Under the pieces are notes generated by a model, which made no database searches, had not been told where the DNA came from, and worked only from the letters and a program-made list of their open reading frames with translations. 64,000 bases of DNA from Fasciola hepatica. Its lineage: Eukaryota > Platyhelminthes > Trematoda > Plagiorchiida > Fasciolidae. Positions 53,121-64,000 of this stretch are shown in pieces. Position 1 is the first letter of the stretch; the number at the start of each line of letters is the position of its first letter. The stretch is from contig CANUEZ040000191.1 of NCBI GenBank assembly GCA_948099385.1, forward strand, positions 372,001 to 436,000, given 5' to 3'. The translations under genes and the position numbers were made by a program.

Positions 53121-53967
53121 CTAAGTAAAACCAAGGCATTCCCTTATGAACAATCCACACAGATTGCTCATACAATGCAATAGAGCAGTAGCAGAGTAGA
53201 TTTGTATAATATGATTCTCCATGCAGCTTGAACACTGAACTGACCATTGAAAATTATGGAAGCACTGTACAGCTGTTTGATCCGCTAAGGGAATCATGAG
53301 CATTGCACATGGACAGAGCCCACACGGGGACACGAACGAGGGTTGGGGTGAACGATTGTCAGTCGAACACCCAAACCACAAGGCTATCCGATATGGGTCT
53401 CAACGCTTTGTTCAACATATACAATACATGATATAGCACAATCCCCAAATTGTCTTCGGCTTTCGCTTTCGCTTTGAACGGTAACAACCAAATTCTCGCA
53501 CACCGATCCAATCCTATGTTCCATCACTTCTCTATTTATGGGCCTAAGTAAAACCAGGGCATTCCCTTATGAACAATCCACACAGATTGCTCATACAATG
53601 CAATAGAGCAGTAGCAGAGTAGATTTGTATAATATGATTCTCCATGCAGCTTGAACACTGAACCGACCATTGAAAATGATGGAAGCACTGTACAGCTGTT
53701 TGATCCGCTAAGGGAATCATGAGCATTGCACATGGACAGAGCCCACACGGGGACACGAACAAGGGTTGGGGATGAACGAATGTCAGTCGAACACCCAAAC
53801 CACAAGGCTATCCGATATGAGTCTGAACGCTTTCTTCAACATATACAATACATGATAAAGCACAATCCCCAAATTGGCTTCGGCCTTCGCTTTCGCTTTG
53901 AACGGTAACAACCAAATTCTCGCACACCGATACAATCCTATGTTCCATCACTTCTCTATTTATGGGC
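53121..53967 (+). repeat. two-monomer repeat, copy 2 (847 bases)
   Basis: It repeats GAACGAGGG with AAATTGTCTTCGG, then AAACCAGGGC, GGGGATGAACG, GATATGAGTCTG, CTTTCTTCAAC and GATAAAGCAC. Differences include ACTGAACCGACC and CGATACAATCC in its second monomer. Its second monomer belongs to type A of the four-monomer repeat that follows. Confidence 0.85.
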
Positions 53968-54390
53968 CTAAGTAAAACCAAGGCATTCCCTTATGAACAA
54001 TCCACACAGATTGCTCATACAATGCAATAGAGCAGTAGCAGAGTAGATTTGTATAATATGATTCTCCATGCAGCTTGAACACTGAACTGACCATTGAAAA
54101 TGATGGAAGCACTGTACAGCTGTTTGATCCGCTAAGGGAATCATGAGCATTGCACATGGACAGAGCCCACACGGGGACACGAACAAGGGTTGGGGTGAAC
54201 GATTGTCAGTCGAACACCCAAACCACAAGGCTATCCGATATGGGTCTGAACGCTTTGTTCATCATATACGCTACATGATATAGCACAATCCCCAAATTGG
54301 CTTCGGCTTTCGCTTTGGCTTTGAACGGTAACAACCAAATTCTCGCACATCGATCCAATCCTATGTTCCATCACTTCTCTATTTATGGGC
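53968..54390 (+). repeat. B-type monomer, dimer phase
   Basis: This monomer has TTGTTCATCATATACGCTAC, the mark of the B and C monomers of the four-monomer repeat, where most copies read TTGTTCAACATATACAATAC. It sits between two A-type monomers (53544 and 54391), which extends an A-B-A-B alternation. Confidence 0.8.
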
Positions 54391-56083
54391 CTAAGTAAAA
54401 CCAAGGCATTCCCTTATGAACAATCCACACAGATTGCTCATACAATGCAATAGAGCAGTAGCAGAGTAGATTTGTATAATATGATTCTCCATGCAGCTTG
54501 AACACTGAACTGACCATTGAAAATGATGGAAGCACTGTACAGCTGTTTGATCCGCTAAGGGAATCATGAGCATTGCACATGGACAGAGCCCACACGGGGA
54601 CACGAACAAGGGTTGGGGATGAACGAATGTCAGTCGAACACCCAAACCAAAAGGCTATCCGATATGGGTCTGAACGCTTTCTTCAACATATACAATACAT
54701 GATAAAGCACAATCCCCAAATTGGCTTCGGCCTTCGCTTTCGCTTTGAACGGTAACAACCAAATTCTCGCACACCGATCCAATCCTATGTTCCATCACTT
54801 CTCTATTTATGGGCCTAAGTAAAACCAAGGCATTCCCCTATGAACAATCCACACAGATTGCTCATACAATGCAATAGAGCAGTAGCAGAGTAGATTTGTA
54901 TAATATGATTCTCCATGCAGCTTGAACACTGAACTGACCATTGAAAATGATGGAAGCACTGTACAGCTGTTTGATCCGCTAAGGGAATCATGAGCATTGC
55001 ACATGGACAGAGCCCACACGGGGACACGAACAAGGGTTGGGGTGAACGAATGTCAGTCGAACACCCAAACCACAAGGCTATCCGATATGGATCTGAACGC
55101 CTTGTTCATCATATACGCTACATGATATAGCACAATCCCCAAATTGGCTTCGGCTTTCGCTTTCGCTTTGAACGGTAACAACCAAATTCTCGCACACCGA
55201 TCCAATCCTATGTTCCATCACTTCTCTATTTATGGGCCTAAGTAAAACCAAGGCATTCCCTTATGAACAATCCACACAGATTGCTCATACAATGCAATAG
55301 AGCAGTAGCAGAGTAGATTTGTATAATATGATTCTCCATGCAGCTTGAACACTGAACTGACCATTGAAAATTATTGAAGCACTGTACAGCTGTTTGATCC
55401 GCTAAGGGAATCATGAGCATTGCACATGGACAGAGCCCACACGGGGACACGAACAAAGGTTGGGGTGAACGAATGTCAGTCGAACACCCAAACTACAAGG
55501 CTATCCGATATGGGTCTCAACGCTTTGTTCAACATATACAATACATGATAAAGCAAAATCCTTAAATTGGCTTCGGCCTTCGCTTTGGCTTTGAACGGTA
55601 ACAACCAAATTCTCGCACACCGATCCAATCCTATGTTCCATCACTTCTCTATTTATGGGCCTAAGTAAAACCAAGGCATTCCCTTATGAACAATCCACAC
55701 AGATTGCTCATACAATGCAATAGAGCAGTAGCAGAGTAGATTTGTATAATATGATTCTCCTTGCAGCTTGAACACTGAACTGACCATTGAAAATTATTGA
55801 AGCACTGTACAGCTGTTTGATCCGCTAAGGGAATCATGAGCATTGCACATGGACAGAGCCCACACGGGGATACGAACAAGGGTTAGGGTGAACGAATGTC
55901 AGTCGAACACCCAAACCACAAGGCTATCCGATATGGGTCTCAACGCTTTGTTCAACATATACAATACATGATATAGCACAATCCCCAAATTGGCTTCGGC
56001 TTTCGCTTTGGCTTTGAACGGTAACAACCAAATTCTCGCACACCGATACAATCCTATGTTCCATCACTTCTCTATTTATGGGC
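54391..56083 (+). repeat. four-monomer higher-order repeat, copy 1 (A-B-C-D, 1693 bases)
   Basis: A (54391): GGGGATGAACG, CTTTCTTCAAC, GATAAAGCAC, CGGCCTTCGC. B (54815): GAACGCCTTGTTCATC with ATATACGCTAC. The third monomer (55238) is not a typical C: it has AATTATTGAAGC, GATAAAGCAAAATCC and TTAAATTGG. D (55661): CTCCTTGCAGC, GGGGATACGAAC and GGGTTAGGGTG. Confidence 0.75.
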
Positions 56084-57775
56084 CTAAGTAAAACCAAGGC
56101 ATTCCCCTATGAACATCCACACAGATTGCTCATAAAATGCAATAGAGCAGTAGCAGAGTAGATTTGTATAATATGATTCTCCATGCAGCTTGAACACTGA
56201 ACTGACCATTGAAAATGATGGAAGCACTGTACAGCTGTTTGATCCGCTAAGGGAATCATGAGCATTGCACATGGACAGAGCCCACACGGGGACACGAACA
56301 AGGGTTGGGGATGAACGAATGTCAGTCGAACACCCAAACTACAAGGCTATCCGATATGGGTCTGAACGCTTTCTTCAACATATACAATACATGATAAAGC
56401 ACAATCCCCAAATTGGCTTCGGCCTTCGCTTTCGCTTTGAACGGTAACAACCAAATTCTCGCACACCGATCCAATCCTATGTTCCATCACTTCTCTATTT
56501 ATGGGCCTAAGTAAAACCAAGGCATTCCCTTATGAACAATCCACACAGATTGCTCATACAATGCAATAGAGCAGTAGCAGAGTAGATTTGTATAATATGA
56601 TTCTCCATGCAGCTTGAACACTGAACTGACCATTGAAAATTATTGAAGCACTGTACAGCTGTTTGATCCGCTAAGGGAATCATGAGCATTGCACATGGAC
56701 AGAGCCCACACGGGGACACGAACAAGGGTTGGGGTGAACGAATGTCAGTCGAACACCCAAACCACAAGGCTATCCGATATGGGTCTGAACGCCTTGTTCA
56801 TCATATACGCTACATGATATAGCACAATCCCCAAATTGGCTTCGGCTTTCGCTTTCGCTTTGAACGGTAACAACCAAATTCTCGCACACCGATCCAATCC
56901 TATGTTCCATCACTTCTCTATTTATGGGCCTAAGTAAAACCAAGGCATTCCCTTATGAACAATCCACACAGATTGCTCATACAATGCAATAGAGCAGTAG
57001 CAGAGTAGATTTGTATAATATGATTCTCCATGCAGCTTGAACACTGAACTGACCATTGAAAATTATGGAAGCACTGTACAGCTGTTTGATCCGCTAAGGG
57101 AATCATGAGCATTGCACATGGACAGAGCCCACACGGGGACACGAACAAGGGTTGGGGTGAACGAATGTCAGTCGAACACCCAAACCACAAGGCTATCCGA
57201 TATGGGTCTCAACGCTTTGTTCATCATATACGCTACATGATATAGCACAATCCCCAAATTGGCTTCGGCTTTCGCTTTGGCTTTGAACGGTAACAACCAA
57301 ATTCTCGCACACCGATCCAATCCTATGTTCCATCACTTCTCTATTTATGGGCCTAAGTAAAACCAAGGCATTCCCTTATGAACAATCCACACAGATTGCT
57401 CATACAATGCAATAGAGCAGTAGCAGAGTAGATTTGTATAATATGATTCTCCATGCAGCTTGAACACTGAACTGACCATTGAAAATTATGGAAGCACTGT
57501 ACAGCTGTTTGATCCGCTAAGGGAATCATGAGCATTGCACATGGACAGAGCCCACACGGGGATACGAACAAGGGTTGGGGTGAACGAATGTCAGTCGAAC
57601 ACCCAAACTACAAGGCTATCCGATATGGGTCTGAACGCTTTGTTCAACATATACAATACATGATATAGCACAATCCCCAAATTGGCTTCGGCTTTCGCTT
57701 TCGCTTTGAACGGTAACAACCAAATTCTCGCACATCGATACAATCCTATGTTCCATCATTTCTCTATTTATGGGC
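56084..57775 (+). repeat. four-monomer higher-order repeat, copy 2 (A-B-C-D, 1692 bases)
   Basis: A (56084) has CTATGAACATCC (one base lost) and GGGGATGAACG (one gained), with CTTTCTTCAAC and GATAAAGCAC. B (56507) has GAACGCCTTGTTCATC. C (56930) has TCAACGCTTTGTTCATC with CTTTGGC. D (57353) has GGGGATACGAAC, CACATCGATACAATCC and CATCATTTCTC. This is the clearest complete four-monomer unit. Confidence 0.85.
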
Positions 57776-59044
57776 CTAAGTAAAACCAAGGCATTCCCCT
57801 ATGAACATCCACACAGATTGCTCATACAATGCAATAGAGCAGTAGCAGAGTAGATTTGTATAATATGATTCTCCATGCAGCTTGAACACTGAACTGACCA
57901 TTGAAAATGATGGAAGCACTGTACAGCTGTTTGATCCGCTAAGGGAATCATGAGCATTGCACATGGACAGAGCCCACACGGGGACACGAACAAGGGTTGG
58001 GGATGGACGAATGTCAGTCGAACACCCAAACCACAAGGCTATCCGATATGGGTCTGAACGCTTTCTTCAACATATACAATACATGATAAAGCACAATCCC
58101 CAAATTGGCTTCGGCCTTCGCTTTGGCTTTGAACGGTAACAACCAAATTCTCGCACACCGATCCAATCCTATGTTCCATCACTTCTCTATTTATGGGCCT
58201 AAGTAAAACCAAGGCATTCCCTTATGAACAATCCACACAGATTCCTCATACAATGCAATAGAGCAGTAGCAGAGTAGATTTGTATAATATGATTCTCCAT
58301 GCAGCTTGAACACTGAACTGACCATTGAAAATTATGGAAGCACTGTACAGCTGTTTGATCCGCTAAGGGAATCATGAGCATTGCACATGGACAGAGCCCA
58401 CACGGGGACACGAACAAGGGTTGGGGTGAACGAATGTCAGTCGAACACCCAAACCACAAGGCTATCCGATATGGGTCTGAACGCCTTGTTCATCATATAC
58501 GCTACATGATATAGCACAATCCCCAAATTGGCTTCGGCTTTCGCTTTCGCTTTGAACGGTAACAACCAAATTCTCGCACACCGATCCAATCCTATGTTCC
58601 ATCACTTCTCTATTTATGGGCCTAAGTAAAACCAAGGCATTCCCTTATGAACAATCCACACAGATTGCTCATACAATGCAATAGAGCAGTAGCAGAGTAG
58701 ATTTGTATAACATGATTCTCCTTGCAGCTTGAACACTGAACTGACCATTGAAAATTATGGAAGCACTGTACAGCTGTTTGATCCGCTAAGGGAATCATGA
58801 GCATTGCACATGGACAGAGCCCACACGGGGATACGAACAAGGGTTAGGGTGAACGAATGTCAGTCGAACACCCAAACTGCAAGGCTATCCGATATGGGTC
58901 TGAACGCTTTGTTCAACATATACAATACATGATATAGCACAATCCTCAAATTGGCTTCGGCTTTCGCTTTCGCTTTGAACGGTAACAACCAAATTCTCGC
59001 ACATCGATACAATCCTATGTTCCATCACTTCTCTATTTATGGGC
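57776..59044 (+). repeat. four-monomer higher-order repeat, copy 3 lacking C (A-B-D, 1269 bases)
   Basis: A (57776) has GAACATCC, CTTTCTTCAAC and GATAAAGCAC, with a private GGGGATGGACG. B (58199) has CCTTGTTCATC. D (58622) follows directly, with CTCCTTGCAGC, GGGGATACGAAC, GGGTTAGGGTG and CACATCGATACAATCC. The C monomer is missing cleanly, with phase kept. Confidence 0.83.
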
Positions 59045-61162
59045 CTAAGTAAAACCAAGGCATTCCCCTAGGTAAAATCCACACAGATTGCTCATACAAT
59101 GCAATAGAGCAGTAGCAGAGTAGATTTGTATAATATGATTCTCCATGCAGCTTGAACACTGAACCGACCATTGAAAATGATGGAAGCACTGTACAGCTGT
59201 TTGATCCGCTAAGGGAATCATGAGCATTGCACATGGACAGAGCCCACACGGGGACACGAACAAGGGTTGGGGATGAACGAATGTCAGTCGAACACCCAAA
59301 CTACAAGGCTATCCGATATGGGTCTGAACGCTTTCTTCAACATATACAATACATGATAAAGCACAATCCCCAAATTGGCTTCGGCTTTCGCTTTGGCTTT
59401 GAACGGTAACAACCAAATTCTCGCACACCGATCCAGTCCTATGTTCCATCACTTCTCTATTTATGGGCCTAAGTAAAACCAAGGCATTCCCTTATGAACA
59501 ATCCACACAGATTGCTCATACAATGCAATAGAGCAGTAGCAGAGTAGATTTGTATAATATGATTCTCCATGCAGCTTGAACACTGAACTGACCATTGAAA
59601 ATGATGGAAGCACTGTACAGCTGTTTGATCCGCTAAGGGAATCATGAGCATTGCACATGGACAGAGCCCACACGGGGACACGAACAAGGGTTGGGGTGAA
59701 CGAATGTCAGTCGAACACCCAAACCACAAGGCTATCCGATATGGGTCTGAACGCTTTCTTCAACATATACAATACATGATAAAGCACAATCCCCAAATTG
59801 GCTTCGGCCTTCGCTTTCGCTTTGAACGGTAACAACCAAATTCTCGCACACCGATCCAATCCTATGTTCCATCACTTCTCTATTTATGGGCCTAAGTAAA
59901 ACCAAGGCATTCCCTTATGAACAATCTACACAGATTGCTCATACAATGCAATAGAGCAGTAGCAGAGTAGATTTGTATAATATGATTCTCCATGCAGCTT
60001 GAACACTGAACTGACCATTGAAAATGATCTAAGCACTGTACAGCTGTTTGATCCGCTAAGGGAATCATGAGCATTGCACATGGACAGAGCCCACACGGGG
60101 ACACGAACAAGGGTTGGGGTGAACGAATGTCAGTCGAACACCCAAACCACAAGGCTATCCGATATGGGTCTCAACGCTTTGTTCATCATATACGCTACAT
60201 GATATAGCACAATCCCCAAATTGGCTTCGGCTTTCGCTTTCGCTTTGAACGGTAACAACCAAATTCTCGCACACCGATCCAATTCTATGTTCCATCACTT
60301 CTCTATTTATGGGCCTAAGTAAAACCAAGGCATTCCCTTATGAACAATCCCCACACAGATTGCTCATACAATGCAATAGAGCAGTAGCAGAGTAGATTTG
60401 TATAATATGATTCTCCATGCAGCTTGAACACTGAACTGACCATTGAAAATTATGGAAGCACTGTACAGCTGTTTGATCCGCTAAGGGAATCATGAGCATT
60501 GCACATGGACAGAGCCCACACGGGGACACGAACAAGGGTTGGGGTGAACGAATGTCAGTCGAACACCCAAACCACAAGGCTATCCGATATGGGTCTCAAC
60601 GCTTTGTTCATCATATACGCTACATGATATAGCACAATCCCCAAATTGGCTTCGGCTTTCGCTTTGGCTTTGAACGGTAACAACCAAATTCTCGCACACC
60701 GATCCAATCCTATGTTCCATCACTTCTCTATTTATGGGCCTAAGTAAAACCAAGGCATTCCCTTATGAACAATCCACACAGATTGCTCATACAATGCAAT
60801 AGAGCAGTAGCAGAGTAGATTTGTATAATATGATTCTCCTTGCAGCTTGACCACGGAACTGACCATTGAAAATTATGGAAGCACTGTACAGCTGTTTGAT
60901 CCGCAAAGGGAATCATGAGCATTGCACATGGACAGAGCCCACACGGGGACACGAACAAGGGTTGGGGTGAACGATTGTCAGTCGAACACCCAAACTACAA
61001 GGCTATCCGATATGGGTCTGAACGCTTTGTTCAACATATACAATACATGATATAGCACAATCCTCAAATTGGCTTCGGCTTTCGCTTTCGCTTTGAACGG
61101 TAACAACCAAATTCTCGCACATCGATACAATCCTATGTTCCATCATTTCTCTATTTATGGGC
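59045..61162 (+). repeat. four-monomer higher-order repeat, copy 4 with an extra A (2118 bases)
   Basis: Two A-like monomers come first (59045 with CCTAGGTAAAATCC, GGGGATG and CTTTCTTCAAC; 59469 without GGGGATG but with CTTTCTTCAAC and GATAAAGCAC). Then come 59892 and 60315, both with TTGTTCATCATATACGCTAC, and the D monomer 60740 (CTCCTTGCAGC, CACATCGATACAATCC, CATCATTTCTC). The D copy carries GACCACGG, one of only two such monomers right of 26.9 kb. Confidence 0.8.
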
Positions 61163-63701
61163 CTAAGTAAAACCAAGGCATTCCCCTATGAACATCCACA
61201 CAGATTGCTCATACAATGCAATAGAGCAGTAGCAGAGTAGATTTGTATAATATGATTCTCCATGCAGCTTGAACACTGAACTGACCATTGAAAATGATGG
61301 AAGCACTGTACAGCTGTTTGATCCGCTAAGGGAATCATGAGCATTGCACATGGACAGAGCCCACACGGGGACACGAACAAGGGTTGGGGTGAACGAATGT
61401 CAGTCGAACACCCAAACCACAAGGCTATCCGATATGGGTCTGAACGCTTTCTTCAACATATACAATACATGATAAAGCACAATCCCCAAATTGGCTTCGG
61501 CCTTCGCTTTGGCTTTGAACGGTAACAACCAAATTCTCGCACACCGATCCAATCCTATGTTCCATCACTTCTCTATTTATGGGCCTAAGTAAAACCAAGG
61601 CATTCCCTTATGAACAATCCACACAGATTGCTCATACAATGCAATAGAGCAGTAGCAGAGTAGATTTGTATAATATGATTCTCCATGCAGCTTGAACACT
61701 GAACTGACCATTGAAAATTATTGAAGCACTGTACAGCTGTTTGATCCGCTAAGGGAATCATGAGCATTGCACATGGACAGAGCCCACACGGGGATACGAA
61801 CAAGGGTTAGGGTGAACGAATGTCAGTCGAACACCCAAACCACAAGGCTATCCGATATGGGTCTCAACGCTTTGTTCAACATATACAATACATGATATAG
61901 CACAATCCCCAAATTGGCTTCGGCCTTCGCTTTGGCTTTGAACGGTAACAACCAAATTCTCGCACACCGATCCAATCCCATGTTCCATCACTTCTCTATT
62001 TATGGGCCTAAGTAAAACCAAGGCATTACCCTAGGTAAAATCCACACAGATTGCTCATACAATGCAATAGAGCAGTAGCAGAGTAGATTTGTATAATATG
62101 ATTCTCCTTGCAGCTTGAACACTGAACTGACCATTGAAAATTATTGAAGCACTGTACAGCTGTTTGATCCGCTAAGGGAATCATGAGCATTGCACATGGA
62201 CAGAGCCCACACGGGGACACGAACAAGGGTTGGGGATGAACGAATGTCAGTCGAACACCCAAACCACAAGGCTATCCGATATGGGTCTCAACGCTTTGTT
62301 CAACATATACAATACATGATATAGCACAATCCCCAAATTGGCTTCGGCTTTCGCTTTCGCTTTGAACGGTAACAACCAAATTCTCGCACACCGATCCAAT
62401 CCCATGTTCCATCACTTCTCTATTTATGGGCCTAAGTAAAACCAAGGCATTCCCTTATGAACAATCCACACAGATTGCTCATACAATGCAATAGAGCAGT
62501 AGCAGAGTAGATTTGTATATTATGATTCTCCATGCAGCTTGAACACTGAACTGACCATTGAAAATGATGGAAGCACTGTACAGCTGTTTGATCCGCTAAG
62601 GGAATCATGAGCATTGCACATGGACAGAGCCCACACGGGGACACGAACAAGGGTTGGGGTGAACGAATGTCAGTCGAACACCCAAACCACAAGGCTATCC
62701 GATATGGGTCTCAACGATTTGTTCATCATATACACTACATGATATAGCACAATCCCCAAATTGGCTTCGGCTTTCGCTTTCGCTTTGAACGGTAACAACC
62801 AAATTCTCGCACACCGATCCAATCCTATGTTCCATCACTTCTCTATTTATGGGCCTAAGTAAAACCAAGGCATTCCCCTACGTAAAATCGACACAGCTTA
62901 CTCATACATTGCAAAAGACCAGTTGCAGAGTAGATTTGTATAATATGATTCTCCATGCAGCTTGAACACTGAACTGACCATTGAAAATGATGGAAGCACT
63001 GTACAGCTGTTTGATCCGCTAAGGGAATCATGAGCATTGCACATGGACAGAGCCCACACGGGGACACGAACAAGGGTTGGGGATGAACGAATGTCAGTCG
63101 AACACCCAAACTACAAGGCTATCCGATATGGGTCTGAACGCTTTCTTCAACATATACAATACATGATAAAGCACAATCCCCAAATTGGCTTCGGCCTTCG
63201 CTTTGGCTTTGAACGGTAACAACCAAATTCTCGCACACCGATCCAATCCTATGTTCCATCACTTCTCTATTTATGGGCCTAAGTAAAACCAAGGCATTCC
63301 CTTATGAACAATCCACACAGATTGCTCATACAATGCAATAGAGCAGTAGCAGAGTAGATTTGTATAATATGATTCTCCATGCAGCTTGAACACTGAACTG
63401 ACCATTGAAAATGATGGAAGCACTGTACAGCTGTTTGATCCGCTAAGGGAATCATGAGCATTGCACATGGACAGAGCCCACACGGGGACACGAACTAGGG
63501 TTGGGGTGAACGAATGTCAGTCGAACACCCAAACCACAAGGCTATCCGATATGGGTCTCAACGCTTTGTTCAACATTTACAATACATGATATAGCACAAT
63601 CTCCAAATTGGCTTCGGCTTTCGCTCTCGCTTTGAACGGTAACAACCAAATTCTCGCACACCGATCCAATCCCATGTTCCATCACTTCTCTATTTATGGG
63701 C
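61163..63701 (+). repeat. four-monomer higher-order repeat fading out
   Basis: An A monomer opens it (61163, GAACATCC, CTTTCTTCAAC, GATAAAGCAC), followed by a D-like one (61585, GGGGATACGAAC with GGGTTAGGGTG). The order then breaks: 62008 mixes D-like and A-like marks (CTCCTTGCAGC, AATTATTGAAG, GGGGATG, CTAGGTAAAATCC), 62432 has a changed TTCATCATATACACTAC, 62855 joins the rare AAAAGACCAG haplotype to an A tail, and 63279 is close to consensus. Confidence 0.75.
62855..62935 (+). repeat. rare AAAAGACCAG haplotype, diverged distant copy
   Basis: It reads CTACGTAAAATCGACACAGC, then ACTCATACATTGC and AAAAGACCAG. The linked changes match the haplotype at 240, 1933 and 2780, about 60 kb away, with several substitutions of its own. 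GTAAAATCCACACAG alone also occurs at 59045 and 62008. Confidence 0.8.
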
Positions 63702-64000
63702 CTAAGTAAAACGAAGGCATTCCCTTATGAACAATCCACACAGATTGCTCATACAATGCAATAGAGCAGTAGCAGAGTAGATTTGTATAATATGATTCTC
63801 CATGCAGCTTGAACACTGAACCGACCATTGAAAATGATGGAAGCACTGTACAGCTGTTTGATCCGCTAAGGGAATCATGAGCATTGCACATGGACAGAGC
63901 CCACACGGGGACACGAACAAGGGTTGGGGATGAACGAATGTCAGTCGAACACCCAAACTAAAAGGCTATCCGATATGGGTCTGAACGCTTTGTTCAACAT
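63702..64000 (+). repeat. partial satellite monomer at the right edge
   Basis: The last 299 bases are the start of an A-like monomer (GGGGATGAACG, ACTGAACCGACC) with a private AAAACGAAGGC. The window ends inside GCTTTGTTCAACAT, so the array continues to the right. Confidence 0.95.

Larger units (their letters stand above)
1..64000 (+). repeat. 423-base satellite DNA array, 150 complete monomers plus two partial ones
   Basis: The anchor GGGCCTAAG recurs at 240, 663, 1086, 1509, 1933 and so on to 63279 and 63702, giving 150 intervals with a mean of 423.08 bases. All copies point the same way. Read from the anchor, each monomer carries the same ordered landmarks: AAGTAAAACCAAGGCATTCC, then TTGTATAATATGATTCTCC, TGTACAGCTGTTTGATCC, GACACGAACAAGGGTTGGGG, CAATCCCCAAATTGGCTTCG, a CTTTCG hexamer tract, and ATGTTCCATCACTTCTC. 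Most copies differ by scattered substitutions and one- or two-base indels. Exceptional lengths are 420 (monomer from 12915), 429 (from 17142) and 431 (from 34493). No interval is long enough to hold an inserted element. Satellites of this size and uniformity are typical of eukaryotic heterochromatin. I do not recognise the family. Confidence 0.98.

Noticed and set aside
55861..55890. Telomere-like GGGTTAGGG at about 55880, 58848 and 61805
   Set aside because: It is a single-base change of the usual GGGTTGGGG, with only about one and a half repeats. It marks the D monomer, not a telomeric insertion.
1..64000. CRISPR array
   Set aside because: The repeat period is 423 bases with no alternation of short repeats and unique spacers; the whole unit is repeated.
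1..64000. Ribosomal DNA spacer or other gene-bearing tandem repeat
   Set aside because: No rRNA or tRNA landmark is visible in the monomer, and no coding unit occurs in 64 kb.
1..64000. Inserted transposon or LTR element
   Set aside because: Each of the 150 anchor intervals is 420-431 bases, so no insertion of any size beyond a few bases is present.

Overview
The window is one uninterrupted tandem satellite array in direct (+) orientation. I find no gene, RNA gene, CRISPR array, transposon or unique sequence in it. A block such as CCTAAGTAAAACC recurs from position 240 to 63702 at 151 anchor points. These define 150 complete monomers with a mean spacing of 423.08 bases, plus a partial monomer at each edge. 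Nearly every monomer is 421-425 bases, with extremes of 420 and 431. Neither edge of the array is inside the window, so the real array is longer than 64 kb. Such a long homogeneous satellite indicates a nuclear eukaryotic genome, at a centromeric, pericentromeric, subtelomeric or other heterochromatic site. I do not recognise the family and cannot name the organism. A plant is possible but unproven.

The interest lies in the higher-order structure. Shared private variants divide the array into blocks. 1-5.7 kb holds mixed monomers with an 847-base dimer duplication. 5.7-13.8 kb is a six-monomer higher-order repeat (a-b-c-d-e-f, 2535 bases): two full copies, one copy shortened by an a/b fusion monomer, and a final a-b. 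13.8-26.0 kb is a domain marked by GTGCACG, with faint four-monomer periodicity. 26.0-28.6 kb is a three-monomer duplication. 28.6-34.1 kb is mixed. 34.1-40.0 kb is a seven-monomer duplication (about 2.97 kb). 40.2-46.2 kb is a second, different seven-monomer duplication (2961 bases). 46.2-52.3 kb is mixed. 52.3-63.7 kb starts as 847-base dimers and becomes a four-monomer A-B-C-D repeat (about 1692 bases) whose copies gain or lose single monomers. A subfamily boundary falls near 26.9 kb.

Sequence elements repeated in the monomers include a motif resembling the CENP-B box (7 of 9 fixed bases in the common form, 8 of 9 in the three c-type monomers), a 27-base imperfect dyad, a palindromic CCCATATGGG/CCGATATGGG dimorphism, a short CTTTCG hexamer tract that varies by one unit, and a GGCCCATAAATAG element on the minus strand. 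Monomer length is about 3 x 141, so short open frames of 60-139 codons recur in the same place in every monomer. I treat them as satellite sequence, not genes. All period, block and variant statements come from reading and comparing the sequence by eye, and breakpoints are approximate unless stated.
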